Positions 42,660 to 52,086 are shown, numbered from the stretch's first letter. The stretch: 64,000 nucleotides of DNA from an uncultured bacterium (GCA_938024995.1 CALJDU010000076.1:43356-107355), one strand, 5' to 3'. Numbers and translations: made by a program. Notes: a model not told the origin generated them from the sequence alone.

Positions 42660-43912
42660 TGACGAGCCCAAGCAATCACTCCGCAGGCAGCTTCCTGAAG
42701 AGCAGCGCGCAAGCGATCTGGGGCGCGCTGGCGCTCGTGCTCTTCTCCGAACAGTCGAGCTCGACCATCGTCACGCACGACGTCGCCCTGGACGACGAGT
42801 TCGGTCCGCTTGAGCCTCAGTCGCTCATTCGCGAAGACGGCGGCGCCATGATGGTCATCGGCGTCTTCATGGCGGTCTTCGTCGTCGGGATGCTCTACTA
42901 CATCGCTGGTATCGGCGAGACGATCGTCTACCGCGAGCGCATGCTCGACGCGGCCGACGCGGGCTCCTTTGCCGGCGCGGTGATGTACGCGCGCGGCATG
43001 AACGTCGTCGCGCTGCTCAACATGATCATGGCGATCGTGATCGCGGTCCTGGTCGCGCTCAAAGTGGTCTACGCGATCATCGTCGGCGCGGAGATCGCCG
43101 CGGGTCTGATCTGCCTCGGCTGCGGTCCCTGGTGTGGACCCTGCTGCGCGGCGTGTCCGTTCATCTCTCCGCTCGAGAGCGCGAGGCGCGCAGTGGACCG
43201 CGTGATCGACGTTGTGGAGCCCACCGTGGAGACGATCGTCGAGATCGCCAGCGGCATCCAAGAGGGCGTGAAGTACGCCTATCCGCTCGCGGCTCAAGCC
43301 AAGGTCATCTCGATCGGCTTCTCGCAATACAACGAACCGACGAACGCCGGGTTCATGTATCCGATCATTCCGAAGCTCCCGATCGAGGTCGACGACAGTG
43401 ATCTGCTCTGCGACAAGGCCGGTCAGGAAGCGGGCTCATTGGCGGTCGCGCCGATCGCCGCGACGCCGGCGGGTCGCTTCTTCTCCACCGCGACGGGCGC
43501 GCTCGCCCGTACCTTCTCAAGCTACTTCTGCGGGGACACGGAAGAGTCCGCCAAGCGCATCGAAGAAGACGCAGAGCTCGGCGAAGAGCCGTTCCAGATC
43601 CGCGGCATCATGATCGGCGACCCGCCCTTTGATCGAAACGAGGCCCGGGTCGCGCTCGCGAGCTGGGGACGCGACGAAGGACGCGGGATCGGTTTTGACG
43701 TGTTCCGCCTCATCGACCACGTGAGCTTCTCGCAGGCCGAGTTCTACTTCTCCGATGGCGCAGAAGAGCGCGAAGAGTGGATGTGGCGAATGCTCTGGCG
43801 CGCGCGCTTTAGGCGCTTCTACTCGCCGATCGGCGGAGACTTCTCCGGCGTGTGCGGACCGTGCGGCGATATCGCGCGGATCATCGGGGTCGGGGACGTG
43901 GTGATTCACTAA
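42659..43912 (+). CDS. TadG-like membrane protein
   Basis: 417 residues. A cytosolic N-terminus of about 60 residues leads to a TadG/TadE-like segment (REDGGAMMVIGVFMAVFVVGMLYYIAG), followed by RERMLDAADAGSFAGAVM, which matches the Tad-like/TadG N-terminal family where a helix is followed by a conserved DAAALAGA-like motif. A second helical hairpin (ALLNMIMAIVIAVLV) and a Cys cluster (GCGPWCGPCCAAC) follow, then about 230 residues with no known domain. Start and stop overlap neighbours by 1 bp on each side. A role in the Flp machine is inferred from context. Confidence 0.7.
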   Translation: MTSPSNHSAGSFLKSSAQAIWGALALVLFSEQSSSTIVTHDVALDDEFGPLEPQSLIREDGGAMMVIGVFMAVFVVGMLYYIAGIGETIVYRERMLDAADAGSFAGAVMYARGMNVVALLNMIMAIVIAVLVALKVVYAIIVGAEIAAGLICLGCGPWCGPCCAACPFISPLESARRAVDRVIDVVEPTVETIVEIASGIQEGVKYAYPLAAQAKVISIGFSQYNEPTNAGFMYPIIPKLPIEVDDSDLLCDKAGQEAGSLAVAPIAATPAGRFFSTATGALARTFSSYFCGDTEESAKRIEEDAELGEEPFQIRGIMIGDPPFDRNEARVALASWGRDEGRGIGFDVFRLIDHVSFSQAEFYFSDGAEEREEWMWRMLWRARFRRFYSPIGGDFSGVCGPCGDIARIIGVGDVVIH

Positions 43913-44463
43913 TGCGCAAACACGAAAAACGCAGATACGAAAAAGAGCAGAGCGTTCCGTGTGAACTGCCGGGCGAGCAGGCGGACCGTTCGTTCCTCGC
44001 GCTCCTCCGCGACAAGCAAGGCGCGGCGTACACCGAGGCCGCGATCATGCTCCCGCTTTTCATCTTGGTGTGGGGCTGCGTGATGTTCGTCCACAGCGGC
44101 TTCATGCACGCGATCGATCAAGGCTCCCACGCACGTCAGGCGACCTGGGCCGAGGTCATGGAAAACTGTGAAGGCGGCGGCGGCGAAGACGCGACCGATC
44201 CCTTCCTCGGACCCGTCGGCGACATCTTGCTCCGCATCGATCGCCTGATCGGGATGATCCCGTTCCTCGGTGACTACTGGCCAGGAATGGTCGTCGAGGA
44301 GAGAAAGTTCACCAACACGACCTCCGTCACGCAGCCTGGTGTTTTGGGCGGCGGGACGGCGACCGCGGGTCACCACTTGATCCTGTCGTGCAACGAGAGA
44401 CCGCGTCCGGACCTAACCGTGGCCGGAATGGTGGGGCGCGCGTGGTCGCTCTTTGGAATTTAG
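43912..44463 (+). CDS. TadE-like pseudopilin
   Basis: 183 residues; ATG overlaps the previous stop (TAATG). A basic leader of about 35 residues is followed by RDKQGAAYTEAAIMLPLFILVWGCVMF, a TadE-type segment with Glu a few residues after Gly. The remaining 120 residues are extracytoplasmic with one pair of cysteines (ENCEG and LSCNE). Second TadE-type protein of the island. Confidence 0.75.
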   Translation: MRKHEKRRYEKEQSVPCELPGEQADRSFLALLRDKQGAAYTEAAIMLPLFILVWGCVMFVHSGFMHAIDQGSHARQATWAEVMENCEGGGGEDATDPFLGPVGDILLRIDRLIGMIPFLGDYWPGMVVEERKFTNTTSVTQPGVLGGGTATAGHHLILSCNERPRPDLTVAGMVGRAWSLFGI

Positions 44464-44464
44464 A

Positions 44465-45475
44465 ATGAGCGCAACGAAAACAAGCTCAAGCGGCTCACGC
44501 GGGCGATGGCTCCGCGAAAAAGCGATGGTCGTGCTTCGCGTGGGGACGCTCTTGGCGTTTGTCTATGCCGGCGCGATGATCTTCCTCGGTTACCAAGCGC
44601 GCGCTCAAATGAGCGAAGTGTTCTTGGGTGTCGGTGAAGAGATGATGCGTTACGCCGACGCGGATCGTCACTCCGAGGTGCGTCAGCTGAACGTGAACGG
44701 GCAGACGCTCTACGTGATGTCCGGAAGCGCCGACCGTGAGCTCAGCGAGGTCCTCGACTGGTACGAAGCGCGCTGTCACGAGCGCGATGGGCAGTTCGCG
44801 CAGCAGTTCCAAGACCTGGTCGACCAAGGTCGCCTCGGCAGCCTCGAAGAGGCGAAAGAAGGAGACCCAACGCTGCGTGAAGAGAGCGACGACGCGGGCT
44901 TCGTGGCTTGTATGGACATCGGCAGCAACGAGCGCCTCGAGACCGAAGGCGTGGCCGGACGCATCGCGCGTTTCCAAGAGACCCTCGACCTCGCGGAGTT
45001 CGGGACCTTCCGCTACATCTACGCCATCCGCGGCGAGCGCAAGACCGTGTTCCTCAACATGTGGACCTCGGGTTCGTTCCAGATCGACGAGATGTTTCCC
45101 GAGCAGGGCGACGCACCCGGTGTGGACCCCGAAGGCGTCCCGCGTCCGCCTGGCTCTGAGCGGATCTTCTCGGCGCACGAGACCGGCATCGCGCACTCCG
45201 TGACGCTCTACGCTCGCTCTAGCGACAACGCCGATGAGCTCGAGCGCTTCTACCGCACCGAGATGCCGGAGCGCGGGTTTACGCTCCTTGAGCTCACCGA
45301 CGATGAGCTCGAGCGCGCCAAGCGTGAGCTCGACCTTCCTGACGAGGTCGCCGAGCAGCTCTCGCGCCGCGTCCCGCACCACCTCGTGTTCGAGCAGGAC
45401 GATCGACTCGTCTCGGTGCACCTTCGTGACCATCGCACCGCCGGCGGGACCGCCACGGTGCTCACGTCCGACTGA
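44465..45475 (+). CDS. Single-anchor membrane protein of the Flp island, unknown
   Basis: 336 residues. An N-terminal membrane helix (about residues 25-45, VVLRVGTLLAFVYAGAMIFLG) anchors a long, acidic extracytoplasmic region rich in Glu/Asp/Arg with two cysteines. It begins 2 bp after the previous stop and is cotranscribed. No domain is recognised; it might be an assembly factor or adhesin-like part of the pilus. The polarity of the helix and the missing cleavage motif argue against a pilin. Confidence 0.72.
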   Translation: MSATKTSSSGSRGRWLREKAMVVLRVGTLLAFVYAGAMIFLGYQARAQMSEVFLGVGEEMMRYADADRHSEVRQLNVNGQTLYVMSGSADRELSEVLDWYEARCHERDGQFAQQFQDLVDQGRLGSLEEAKEGDPTLREESDDAGFVACMDIGSNERLETEGVAGRIARFQETLDLAEFGTFRYIYAIRGERKTVFLNMWTSGSFQIDEMFPEQGDAPGVDPEGVPRPPGSERIFSAHETGIAHSVTLYARSSDNADELERFYRTEMPERGFTLLELTDDELERAKRELDLPDEVAEQLSRRVPHHLVFEQDDRLVSVHLRDHRTAGGTATVLTSD

Positions 45476-45484
45476 CGGAACCCG

Positions 45485-46225
45485 ATGAGACGGAACCACA
45501 TGACCCAGCTCCTCCGCGTCCTCCCGGTCGCCTGTGCACTGCTCTTGAGCGTGTCTGGGTGTGATGTGTTCGACTCACCGAACGCTGAGTTTAGGCCGTC
45601 GGACGAGCCGAGCCGCTTGGTCGAAGAAGAGCACCCGCTGCGACGCGCGCAGAACGTTCCCGGAGGTCGCGGGAGCGTTGTCTCGAGCGCGGGCGAAGCG
45701 GAGCCCGTGTACGGAGCCGGCGGGGGCGGGGGCAGCCGGACCGGTGACCCACGGCTCGCCCGCGCGCAGTTCGCGGAAGCGGTTCGGGAGCGACCCATCC
45801 ACCCCGACGACATCCAGCAAGCGACGGCGGCCTTGGTCGGGACCGACTCCCGTGACATCGGCGATGGCAACGCCTGCGAGCAGGCCTACACCGCGTTCAG
45901 CTCATTCACGAACGAGTACGAGCGTCAGCCCGGAGCGGGTCGCGGTCGCCCAACGAGCCGTGAGCGGTTCATGGAGGCCTGTCGCGCGATGCCGGAGACG
46001 CTTCAGCGTTGCTGGGTCCCTGACTACGCCTTGGCGCATAAGGACGAGTGCGACGAAGCGCGCGGGACCCCAGGCGGGACCGGTCGACGTTTCGCCGACC
46101 GCACGAACGAGCGTCAAGCGAACCCCGGATCCGCGCGTGGCATCAGCGGCGAAGAGGTTGATCAGAGCGCGGCAAACGCCGAGCAGCGCGCGCGAGAGCG
46201 CCGCGAGCGCGACTCGAACCGCTAG
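45485..46225 (+). CDS. Lipoprotein of the Flp island, unknown
   Basis: 246 residues: lipoprotein signal with lipobox SVSGC (Cys about 26), a Gly/Ser/Arg-rich low-complexity linker, a central region with three cysteines (NACEQ, EACRA, QRCW, DECDE) and a highly charged Arg/Glu C-terminus. An internal ATG at codon 6 could also start it. Outer-membrane lipoproteins (TadD-, RcpB- or pilotin-like) occur in Tad loci, but this one has no TPRs. Function unknown. Confidence 0.72.
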   Translation: MRRNHMTQLLRVLPVACALLLSVSGCDVFDSPNAEFRPSDEPSRLVEEEHPLRRAQNVPGGRGSVVSSAGEAEPVYGAGGGGGSRTGDPRLARAQFAEAVRERPIHPDDIQQATAALVGTDSRDIGDGNACEQAYTAFSSFTNEYERQPGAGRGRPTSRERFMEACRAMPETLQRCWVPDYALAHKDECDEARGTPGGTGRRFADRTNERQANPGSARGISGEEVDQSAANAEQRARERRERDSNR

Positions 46226-46234
46226 CGGCGAGAG

Positions 46235-46765
46235 GTGCCTGAGAGCATCGCGCAGAGCCTTCTCGTGCTCGACACGACGATTCGTCAGCTCATGGCTCGG
46301 TTTCCTCTCCGAACGTACAGTGCGCTGGAGCCTGGGCGAGTGCGGGTCTTCGGCTTCACGATCGCGGGCGAAGCGCAGACGTCGTCGACGCGCTCAGACC
46401 TTTCGTGCATCGGCTACCAGCTCATCGGCGAGCGCGATGACGGGACCTTCTTCTACAACGGGAACGACTGGCGTCCGTTCTCCCTCGCGATGCGTGAAGG
46501 GACGCTCGATGTCGAAATCAACGAACCGCCCATGGTGTTGACGCGACGCGAAACGTACCAGACGGATTCTATGGAGCGCGCGCGTACCGGGGTCCGAGCG
46601 ATTCACGATGCGATCATTCGCGCCGACGAGATGGTCGTGCTGACTGGCCAGATCACGATCCGCGCGGAGGCACCTCCGCGCGGCTACCGAGAGAGCCTGC
46701 GCAAGCCGGTCCTGCTTCTCGAAGGGATCGCGCGCGACGCTCGGCTTCTTCGACCAGGCCGGTGA
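46235..46765 (+). CDS. Cytosolic protein of unknown function at the end of the Flp island
   Basis: 176 residues with GTG start 9 bp after the lipoprotein stop, preceded by GCGAGAG. No signal or membrane helix. Mixed alpha/beta composition with no motif I recognise. Whether it belongs to the pilus system or is just the last gene of the transcript cannot be told. It is convergent with the propeller lipoprotein, 25 bp away. Confidence 0.65.
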   Translation: MPESIAQSLLVLDTTIRQLMARFPLRTYSALEPGRVRVFGFTIAGEAQTSSTRSDLSCIGYQLIGERDDGTFFYNGNDWRPFSLAMREGTLDVEINEPPMVLTRRETYQTDSMERARTGVRAIHDAIIRADEMVVLTGQITIRAEAPPRGYRESLRKPVLLLEGIARDARLLRPGR

Positions 46766-46790
46766 CACGTCCATCTGCGGGTTCCCGAGA

Positions 46791-48791
46791 TCACTCCCCG
46801 CTGAGCCGCCCCGTGAAAAACGAGCGGAGCAGCTCCGGATCGTACGCTTCTTCCGAGACCACCGAGGTCGCGCCCTCCGCGTCACGAACCGCGAGGAGGC
46901 GTCGTCGTACGACCTCCTGAGCCGACACTCGCTCCGTGAGGAAGCGACCGTCCGGCGCGGTCGCGTAGGTGAAGGGACGCGGCCTTGAGCGCACCGATCG
47001 AAAGGTCCGTGTCTCTCCGTCGGGTCGCGTCACGACCACGCCTTGGCGCGAACGGTTCGCCCGCCACCCCTCCGGGCCGTCCGCATCGGGGGCTCGCGCC
47101 GGCGCTGAGCGCTCGGGACGCTCGAGGTGATTCGTGACCTCTCCAGTCTCCAGGTTGACCTCGAGCCACTGATCGACGCCCTCAAAGTAAAGCGCGCCGT
47201 CCACCATGCGCGTCGCCGCGCCGCACGCTTCTCCATCGCAGAAGAGCGGAGGACCGTCTTCGGTCGCCTGAACATCGTCCGATCCGGTCCAATCAATCGG
47301 GAGTCTTCGTCGCGACCCGTCACGCTGATCCAGGAGCACGCCGCGTCCGCTCAAGAGATATCGACCCTCCGGGCTCGCCCACCGTAGTCCGCCGCGGGCG
47401 AACGCGGTTCGATCGCGCCCGGTTCGGAGATCACAACGCTTGGTTCCGGCGTAGACCTCCATCCGCTCCCACGAGAGCCCGTAGAAGGGGCTGCCTTCGC
47501 ACGCGATCTCGCGCACGCCGTCTCGGTCCGCGACGATCACACCGAACCGCCCACCGAAGACCACGCCGCTCCCTTCGGGATGCGCGGACGTGAACCAGAC
47601 GCTGTGTTCGGTGCCCGCGGGATACTCGCGCAAGGTCTCGCCGTCCCAATAGTGAACCGCGTCCCTGTAGCCAGGTGAACCGAGGATCGCGACGCGTCCG
47701 CCGGGACCCACCTCGTGCATCCCGCCACCCGTCACCTCTGCGAGCACCCGTTCCGCTGCGAGATCGTAGACCACGAAGTCGTCGTCATGAACCGCGAGCG
47801 CGCCTTCTTCGATAATGGACAGGAGGCGAACCGCGACCTCTCGCGGATCGCCGTCGCCGTCGCTCGGGAAGACGAGCGAAGCGTTCCGTCCGCCGACGAA
47901 GACACGCGAACCGTCCGCGCTCACGCCCAATGAGTAAACTCGATTCGAGGGGTCCGTGTGCGCGAGCTCGATCTTGCGTTCCCACAAGAGGCGACCATCG
48001 CCGGTCGCGCGCGCGCTCAAGGCGGAGCCGATGACGAGATAGACGACGCGACCGTCGGGGGAGCTGGCCAGGTGCCTCGCGTTCTCCTCGACGCTCCAGA
48101 CGGGCCGGAAGTTCCCCGCGTCGCGCCCGACCGTTCCGCCTCCCACCGTGATCAATCGATGGCGCGTCACCCAGTACATGTGTCGCGCCGCTGCGAGATC
48201 GACCTGGTTCCGGAGAACAAACTGACCCTCTTCGTTTTCGACGAATAGATATTCGCGACTGTTGCTCGAGAGGAGAAAGCGGGTGCCGTTTGGAGAGACC
48301 GCGCGGACGTAGGCCTCGTCGGGTTCGCCCGGCACAACGAGATCGGACGCAGCGCCGCCGAAGACCGAGTGAACGGCGAGGTCGAAGCCGAACCCCGTGA
48401 CGACGCGATCGCCGGACAGGCCGTCGACGACGAATCGCCCCCCGCCGCGACGCTCGGCGTGACGCACGAGCCCCGTGTCGCCATCGATCGAGGCGAAGTG
48501 TCCGGCCTCGTCGGCGATGACGAGGTGACCATCTGGCGTGAAGTCTACGCTGCCCGTACTTCGGTGGGTCCACTGAGGCACGATCGTGATCGCGGCGAGA
48601 GCGGGTTCCGTAGGTGCCTCGCTCGTGACCACATGTTGCTCAGCAACGACTACGTCAGGAGCCACCACGTGTACGCTCGTCGCCGCTTGATCTGGGTGCG
48701 CAGTCGTCGTGTTCGGTCGCGTCGCGCCACACGCGACAAGGAACGCGCCGAGGACGGAGACGAGCGCTTGGTTCCGGTGGTACGCGGTCAT
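46791..48791 (-). CDS. Beta-propeller-like lipoprotein
   Basis: 666 residues. Lipobox LVACG after a short signal, an Ala/Thr/Val-rich linker to about residue 70, then a long beta-rich region made of repeated strands with the pattern of WD40/PQQ-like propellers (for example SVDFTPDGHLVIADE, RVFVGG and GRVAILGS). There are about seven to twelve such strand repeats; two short-range cysteine pairs lie in the second half. Likely an outer-membrane or periplasmic scaffold; no catalytic residues are evident. The start is the ATG 7 nt after TACGGT. Confidence 0.75.
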   Translation of the reverse strand: MTAYHRNQALVSVLGAFLVACGATRPNTTTAHPDQAATSVHVVAPDVVVAEQHVVTSEAPTEPALAAITIVPQWTHRSTGSVDFTPDGHLVIADEAGHFASIDGDTGLVRHAERRGGGRFVVDGLSGDRVVTGFGFDLAVHSVFGGAASDLVVPGEPDEAYVRAVSPNGTRFLLSSNSREYLFVENEEGQFVLRNQVDLAAARHMYWVTRHRLITVGGGTVGRDAGNFRPVWSVEENARHLASSPDGRVVYLVIGSALSARATGDGRLLWERKIELAHTDPSNRVYSLGVSADGSRVFVGGRNASLVFPSDGDGDPREVAVRLLSIIEEGALAVHDDDFVVYDLAAERVLAEVTGGGMHEVGPGGRVAILGSPGYRDAVHYWDGETLREYPAGTEHSVWFTSAHPEGSGVVFGGRFGVIVADRDGVREIACEGSPFYGLSWERMEVYAGTKRCDLRTGRDRTAFARGGLRWASPEGRYLLSGRGVLLDQRDGSRRRLPIDWTGSDDVQATEDGPPLFCDGEACGAATRMVDGALYFEGVDQWLEVNLETGEVTNHLERPERSAPARAPDADGPEGWRANRSRQGVVVTRPDGETRTFRSVRSRPRPFTYATAPDGRFLTERVSAQEVVRRRLLAVRDAEGATSVVSEEAYDPELLRSFFTGRLSGE

Positions 48792-48798
48792 GGGACGG

Positions 48799-48804
48799 AC
48801 CGTA
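48799..48804 (-). promoter_or_regulatory. -10-like TACGGT, 7 nt before the propeller lipoprotein
   Basis: Minus-strand TACGGT, 7 nt, ATG. Fits the leaderless pattern and selects the internal ATG that opens the signal peptide rather than one ten codons upstream. Confidence 0.5.
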
Positions 48805-48929
48805 GTCGACTGGGGTCTCACTTCCGACCACCGTGTGGAAGACCCTGTACGTCTCTCGCGTCCATCCTTCCCGTAGACGCACGCCGTGCTCTTGCACCTG
48901 AACGCGAACAGTCTTCCGGCCGACCGCGG

Positions 48930-49412
48930 CTACAAGCTCGACCAGCGAAACGAAAACGGGTAGTGGACCTTGACCGCACCGTCGCCGCTCGGTCGCGGAA
49001 AGCGCCAGGTCCGCGCGACATCGATCACGCACTCCGTCATCGCGTCGTGAATCTCGGGCGCGCGCTCTTGTTCTCGATAGGCACACGCGACGCGGCCGTT
49101 GAGGTCGATCACAAACGTTAACACCAACCGTCCCTGACGAATCGCGAAGCGCTCTCCGCACTCCGCGTAGCGGAACCCGTGTGACCGGATCTCGTCTTGA
49201 ATCGCCGCCCTCGGGAGGCTGCCGGTGAGCCCGGACGCTTCAAGCGATCCTGACGTCGACCAGCCGTCATCCGCTCCCGCGCACGCGAGTTCCGCGGCAG
49301 GTGACATCGCGCTTGAGCTCCACGTCGTCCGGGGGGTGTTGTTGAAACACGCGGTCAAAAGGACCGCAGACACGCAGATGACCGAGAGCATCGTGATTCC
49401 GAGTCGTTGCAT
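48930..49412 (-). CDS. AgmX/PglI-type domain lipoprotein (third locus)
   Basis: 160 residues. Lipobox LLTAC (Cys about 22), a short linker, and one AgmX/PglI-type C-terminal domain with conserved Cys in YAECGERF, a LTFVIDLNGRVACAY strand, CVIDVARTWRFPRP and a final YPFSFRW. It is related to the domains at 18717 and 19253 but on a separate locus. The weak TACTCAT before the ATG is only a partial promoter match. It is divergent from the gene at 49525. Confidence 0.78.
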   Translation of the reverse strand: MQRLGITMLSVICVSAVLLTACFNNTPRTTWSSSAMSPAAELACAGADDGWSTSGSLEASGLTGSLPRAAIQDEIRSHGFRYAECGERFAIRQGRLVLTFVIDLNGRVACAYREQERAPEIHDAMTECVIDVARTWRFPRPSGDGAVKVHYPFSFRWSSL

Positions 49413-49524
49413 GGAGCATGAGTAAGAACCGCGGCGAGACCGGCCATAACGCAAACGCATCACGCGCCCGATCAGCTTTTGAAGTTTCCACGCGTCGCTC
49501 TCGTTCCTTCTGCGTTCTCGACGC

Positions 49525-50337
49525 ATGAAGCACCCAAACGCTCTTTTCACGCTCCTCTTCTCCTTGGCTCTCTCCGGCAGCGCGTTCGCGCAAGACGAGC
49601 CCGCGTTTCACGTCGACGTTCTCTATGGCGTCTCGCCGGACAGCGCGACGTTCGTGGTCCGGCAGGACGCCCACATCGCCGCTCCGGAAAACGTTCGCGT
49701 CGTTCGCGAACCCCGAGTGAGCCACGGTTGCTGTTCCGGCGCCCGCCGCCCGGGGCTCTCGGTCGGCGCGATCCGCGGGGTTGCTCCGCGAACGTTCACC
49801 GTATTGAATCAAGACGGGACCGCGCAGGTCGTCACCGCGAGTGAGGCGATCTCGTACTCGACGGGGCGCGGCTGGGGACTCGTCGGGGAGCAGCAGACTT
49901 GGCGCTCGGGTCTGATCGTAGAAGCCAAGCTCGGTGCGTTCGTCGCGCTCGAAGGCGCGCTGGACGAGGCATCGTTTGAGCCGTTCCGCCACGACGCGCG
50001 CCCTTCGCTCTTCGCTCGACGGGACGAGCTGATCCCGCACGCCTCGATACGAACCCTCGCGAATCACGAAACACCGGGCCTGTGGATTCTCGGTTCTCCG
50101 CACGAACGACAAGTCGTGCTGCGCGGGAGTCAGATCTTGTTCTGGATGGAGGGACCGCCGCAGTACCCAAACCCCGCGATACCCCCAGCGCTTCCCCGCT
50201 CACTTCGCCGCGCGTCGGCAACGATCGCGGGAGCGGTCCGCGTCAACGGCTCGCTCTTCTTGCTCATGACGCCGCGAGCGCAACTGGAAGCCGAACGCGG
50301 CTTCGTCTTGGTTCCCGCCCGTCCGCGCACGAGTTGA
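49525..50337 (+). CDS. Secreted protein of unknown function
   Basis: 270 residues with a Sec signal (LFSLALSGSAFAQ, cleavage after Ala-Gln). The mature part is beta-rich, with a Cys pair near residue 70 (HGCCSG). No known domain or catalytic motif. It is followed rightward by the two related membrane genes but with a gap of about 70 bp. It is probably periplasmic or released. Confidence 0.7.
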   Translation: MKHPNALFTLLFSLALSGSAFAQDEPAFHVDVLYGVSPDSATFVVRQDAHIAAPENVRVVREPRVSHGCCSGARRPGLSVGAIRGVAPRTFTVLNQDGTAQVVTASEAISYSTGRGWGLVGEQQTWRSGLIVEAKLGAFVALEGALDEASFEPFRHDARPSLFARRDELIPHASIRTLANHETPGLWILGSPHERQVVLRGSQILFWMEGPPQYPNPAIPPALPRSLRRASATIAGAVRVNGSLFLLMTPRAQLEAERGFVLVPARPRTS

Positions 50338-50408
50338 GGATCGCGGGTTCACACGACGTCGCCCAGTCGCGCTTGCTTCCCGATCCGGATCGCCTCAGCA
50401 TCGCGGTA

Positions 50409-50975
50409 ATGGAGGGGCAACACGATCTGGAAATGTTCCGTCCGCGTGAGAGCGGAGAGCGCTTGGTCTTCGCGATCGAAGCGCAGAGAACCCCACTGCG
50501 CACCTGGCTGACCCTCACCGGGCTCGCGGGCGTGTTGATCGGGTTCGGGATGCAGGCGAGCGCGCACTTTGGCGTGGCGTTGTTGCTCGCGACGGCTTTT
50601 GTGTTCGCGGGGTACCAAGTGGTCCGGCAAGGCGCCGCGCGAACCATCCTTCGCTTCTTGGATGAAGGCGTCGAGATCACCGTCGACGCGCGGATCTGGG
50701 TTCGTGTTCCGTGGGAGCGAATCAAGCGCGTGGTGATGAACGCGGAGGGGGGCGCGACGCTCGACACGGGCGGACCGGAAGCAGCCGGCGTCGCGGTCGC
50801 GAACCTCGCGAAGGATCACCTCGAGAAGTTGCTCGCGAGCGAGCTCCTGCCAGCGCACATCGAGGTGGTGGAGTTCGACATTCCGCGCGCCAAGAGCTCT
50901 CCCGGGAAGACCTTCGCGTTGTGGCTGGTCTTGGTCTTCGCGTTCGTCGTGATCTGGAAGCTGGTGGCGCGATGA
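50409..50975 (+). CDS. PH-like membrane protein, first of a twin pair
   Basis: 188 residues: two hydrophobic helices (about 33-52 and 55-72), a beta-rich middle (RFLDEGVEITVDARIWVRVPWERI) that looks like a bacterial PH/YcxB-type domain, and a final membrane helix (ALWLVLVFAFVVIWKLV). Its stop overlaps the next gene by 4 bp (ATGA). The next gene has the same length and layout, so the two are ancient paralogues and may form a heterodimer. The start at 50409 is chosen because upstream codons have no good signal. Confidence 0.68.
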   Translation: MEGQHDLEMFRPRESGERLVFAIEAQRTPLRTWLTLTGLAGVLIGFGMQASAHFGVALLLATAFVFAGYQVVRQGAARTILRFLDEGVEITVDARIWVRVPWERIKRVVMNAEGGATLDTGGPEAAGVAVANLAKDHLEKLLASELLPAHIEVVEFDIPRAKSSPGKTFALWLVLVFAFVVIWKLVAR

Positions 50976-51538
50976 GCGAATCACTCGGCCCTTTTCGTCG
51001 TGACGGGCGCATGCATTTCGCGACAGAGTCGCTTCAAGATGAGCTCGCTCAGCGGGCCGTCCGCAGCGGCGCGCGGATCGATTTTTCAACGTACCTCTTC
51101 ATTCTCGCGCTTGGGCCGATCGCGTTTGCGGCTGTCGCAGGTGCCCCGTGGATCACGGCGCTCTCTGTCATCCTCTTTCTTCTCGGGTGGCAGACGCACC
51201 GGAGCTACGCCGCCGCCCGCGCAAAGGCGACGACTTCGGCGCGCCGCCGCGCGTGGATCACGGAGGACGGCGTGCTGATCGACGGGGTCCTCGGGCCGAC
51301 CCGCTGGGGATGGGATTGCATCGCGGACGTTCGAGTCGTCGGGGCATACATCGTGGTCGCGTTCACGAGTCGAGAGGCGTTGGTCATTCCCGCGCCTGAA
51401 GACAGCGAGCGCCTCGTCGCGTCCATTCGGGCTCGCGCCCTTGGAAAAGCGAAGGCACCGGGCGGCTTGCTCCTCGTGCTCGCGGTTCTCTACGCGGTCT
51501 CGGTCGCCGTCGGCCTCGTCGCGCTCCACTTTCGCTGA
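50972..51538 (+). CDS. PH-like membrane protein, second of a twin pair
   Basis: 188 residues, exactly as long as the preceding gene and cotranslated with it through ATGA. Same plan: N-terminal soluble stretch, two helices (YLFILALGPIAFAAV and ALSVILFLLGW), a beta-rich YcxB/PH-like core (RRRAWITEDGVLIDGVL), then a last helix (LLVLAVLYAVSVAVGLVAL). Sequence similarity to its twin is low. Function unknown. Confidence 0.68.
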   Translation: MSESLGPFRRDGRMHFATESLQDELAQRAVRSGARIDFSTYLFILALGPIAFAAVAGAPWITALSVILFLLGWQTHRSYAAARAKATTSARRRAWITEDGVLIDGVLGPTRWGWDCIADVRVVGAYIVVAFTSREALVIPAPEDSERLVASIRARALGKAKAPGGLLLVLAVLYAVSVAVGLVALHFR

Positions 51539-51587
51539 GGTCAGTTTCGCCGAAGCCAGAGTCTCACAGCTGGCGCAGCTTCTCGCG

Positions 51588-51992
51588 TTACGTCTCGCAA
51601 CGTAGCGATGTCACGACGTCTGTCTCGAACGTCATCATCTCCCCGGACCGATCCACCCCAGGGCAGACGTCTTCCCACGCCATCACGACCTCGAAGAACA
51701 TGTCCTCGTGGGACGATAGCTCGATCCACGCTTCTGACTCGCGAGGCGAGTCGCTCTCACCCGCGGCCCGGATCGCGCGCAGGCTCGCGCAGGACTGCTC
51801 GGCGCCGTCGACCACCTCGACGATGGCTCGCCACTCCACGTGTCCACACGTCCGGTCGACCGCCGCGGTGGGCGGGACCGAAGCTTCGGTCGAGCTCTCG
51901 TTTCGATGAACGGGGGACGCCAGGGGTGCGCTGGCAGAACCACAGGCACAGAGCAGAAGGCTGGCGAGAAGGAGGGCAACAAGAGCTCGCAT
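51588..51992 (-). CDS. Small lipoprotein of unknown function
   Basis: 134 residues: signal with lipobox LLCAC, a Ser/Ala/Pro linker, and a compact domain with four cysteines (RTCGH, QSCAS, DVCPG, LRCET) that could form two disulfides. No family recognised. An in-frame ATG three codons upstream (52001) is also possible. It converges with the PH-like pair. Confidence 0.68.
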   Translation of the reverse strand: MRALVALLLASLLLCACGSASAPLASPVHRNESSTEASVPPTAAVDRTCGHVEWRAIVEVVDGAEQSCASLRAIRAAGESDSPRESEAWIELSSHEDMFFEVVMAWEDVCPGVDRSGEMMTFETDVVTSLRCET

Positions 51993-52086
51993 CAGCATCA
52001 AGTGCCCGCGTCCGAAGAAAACGTGACCAAGAAAGTTTGCTGCGTTGAAACGCGAGCCGTTGGTGAAGCGCTGAGAATGCGGTGTG

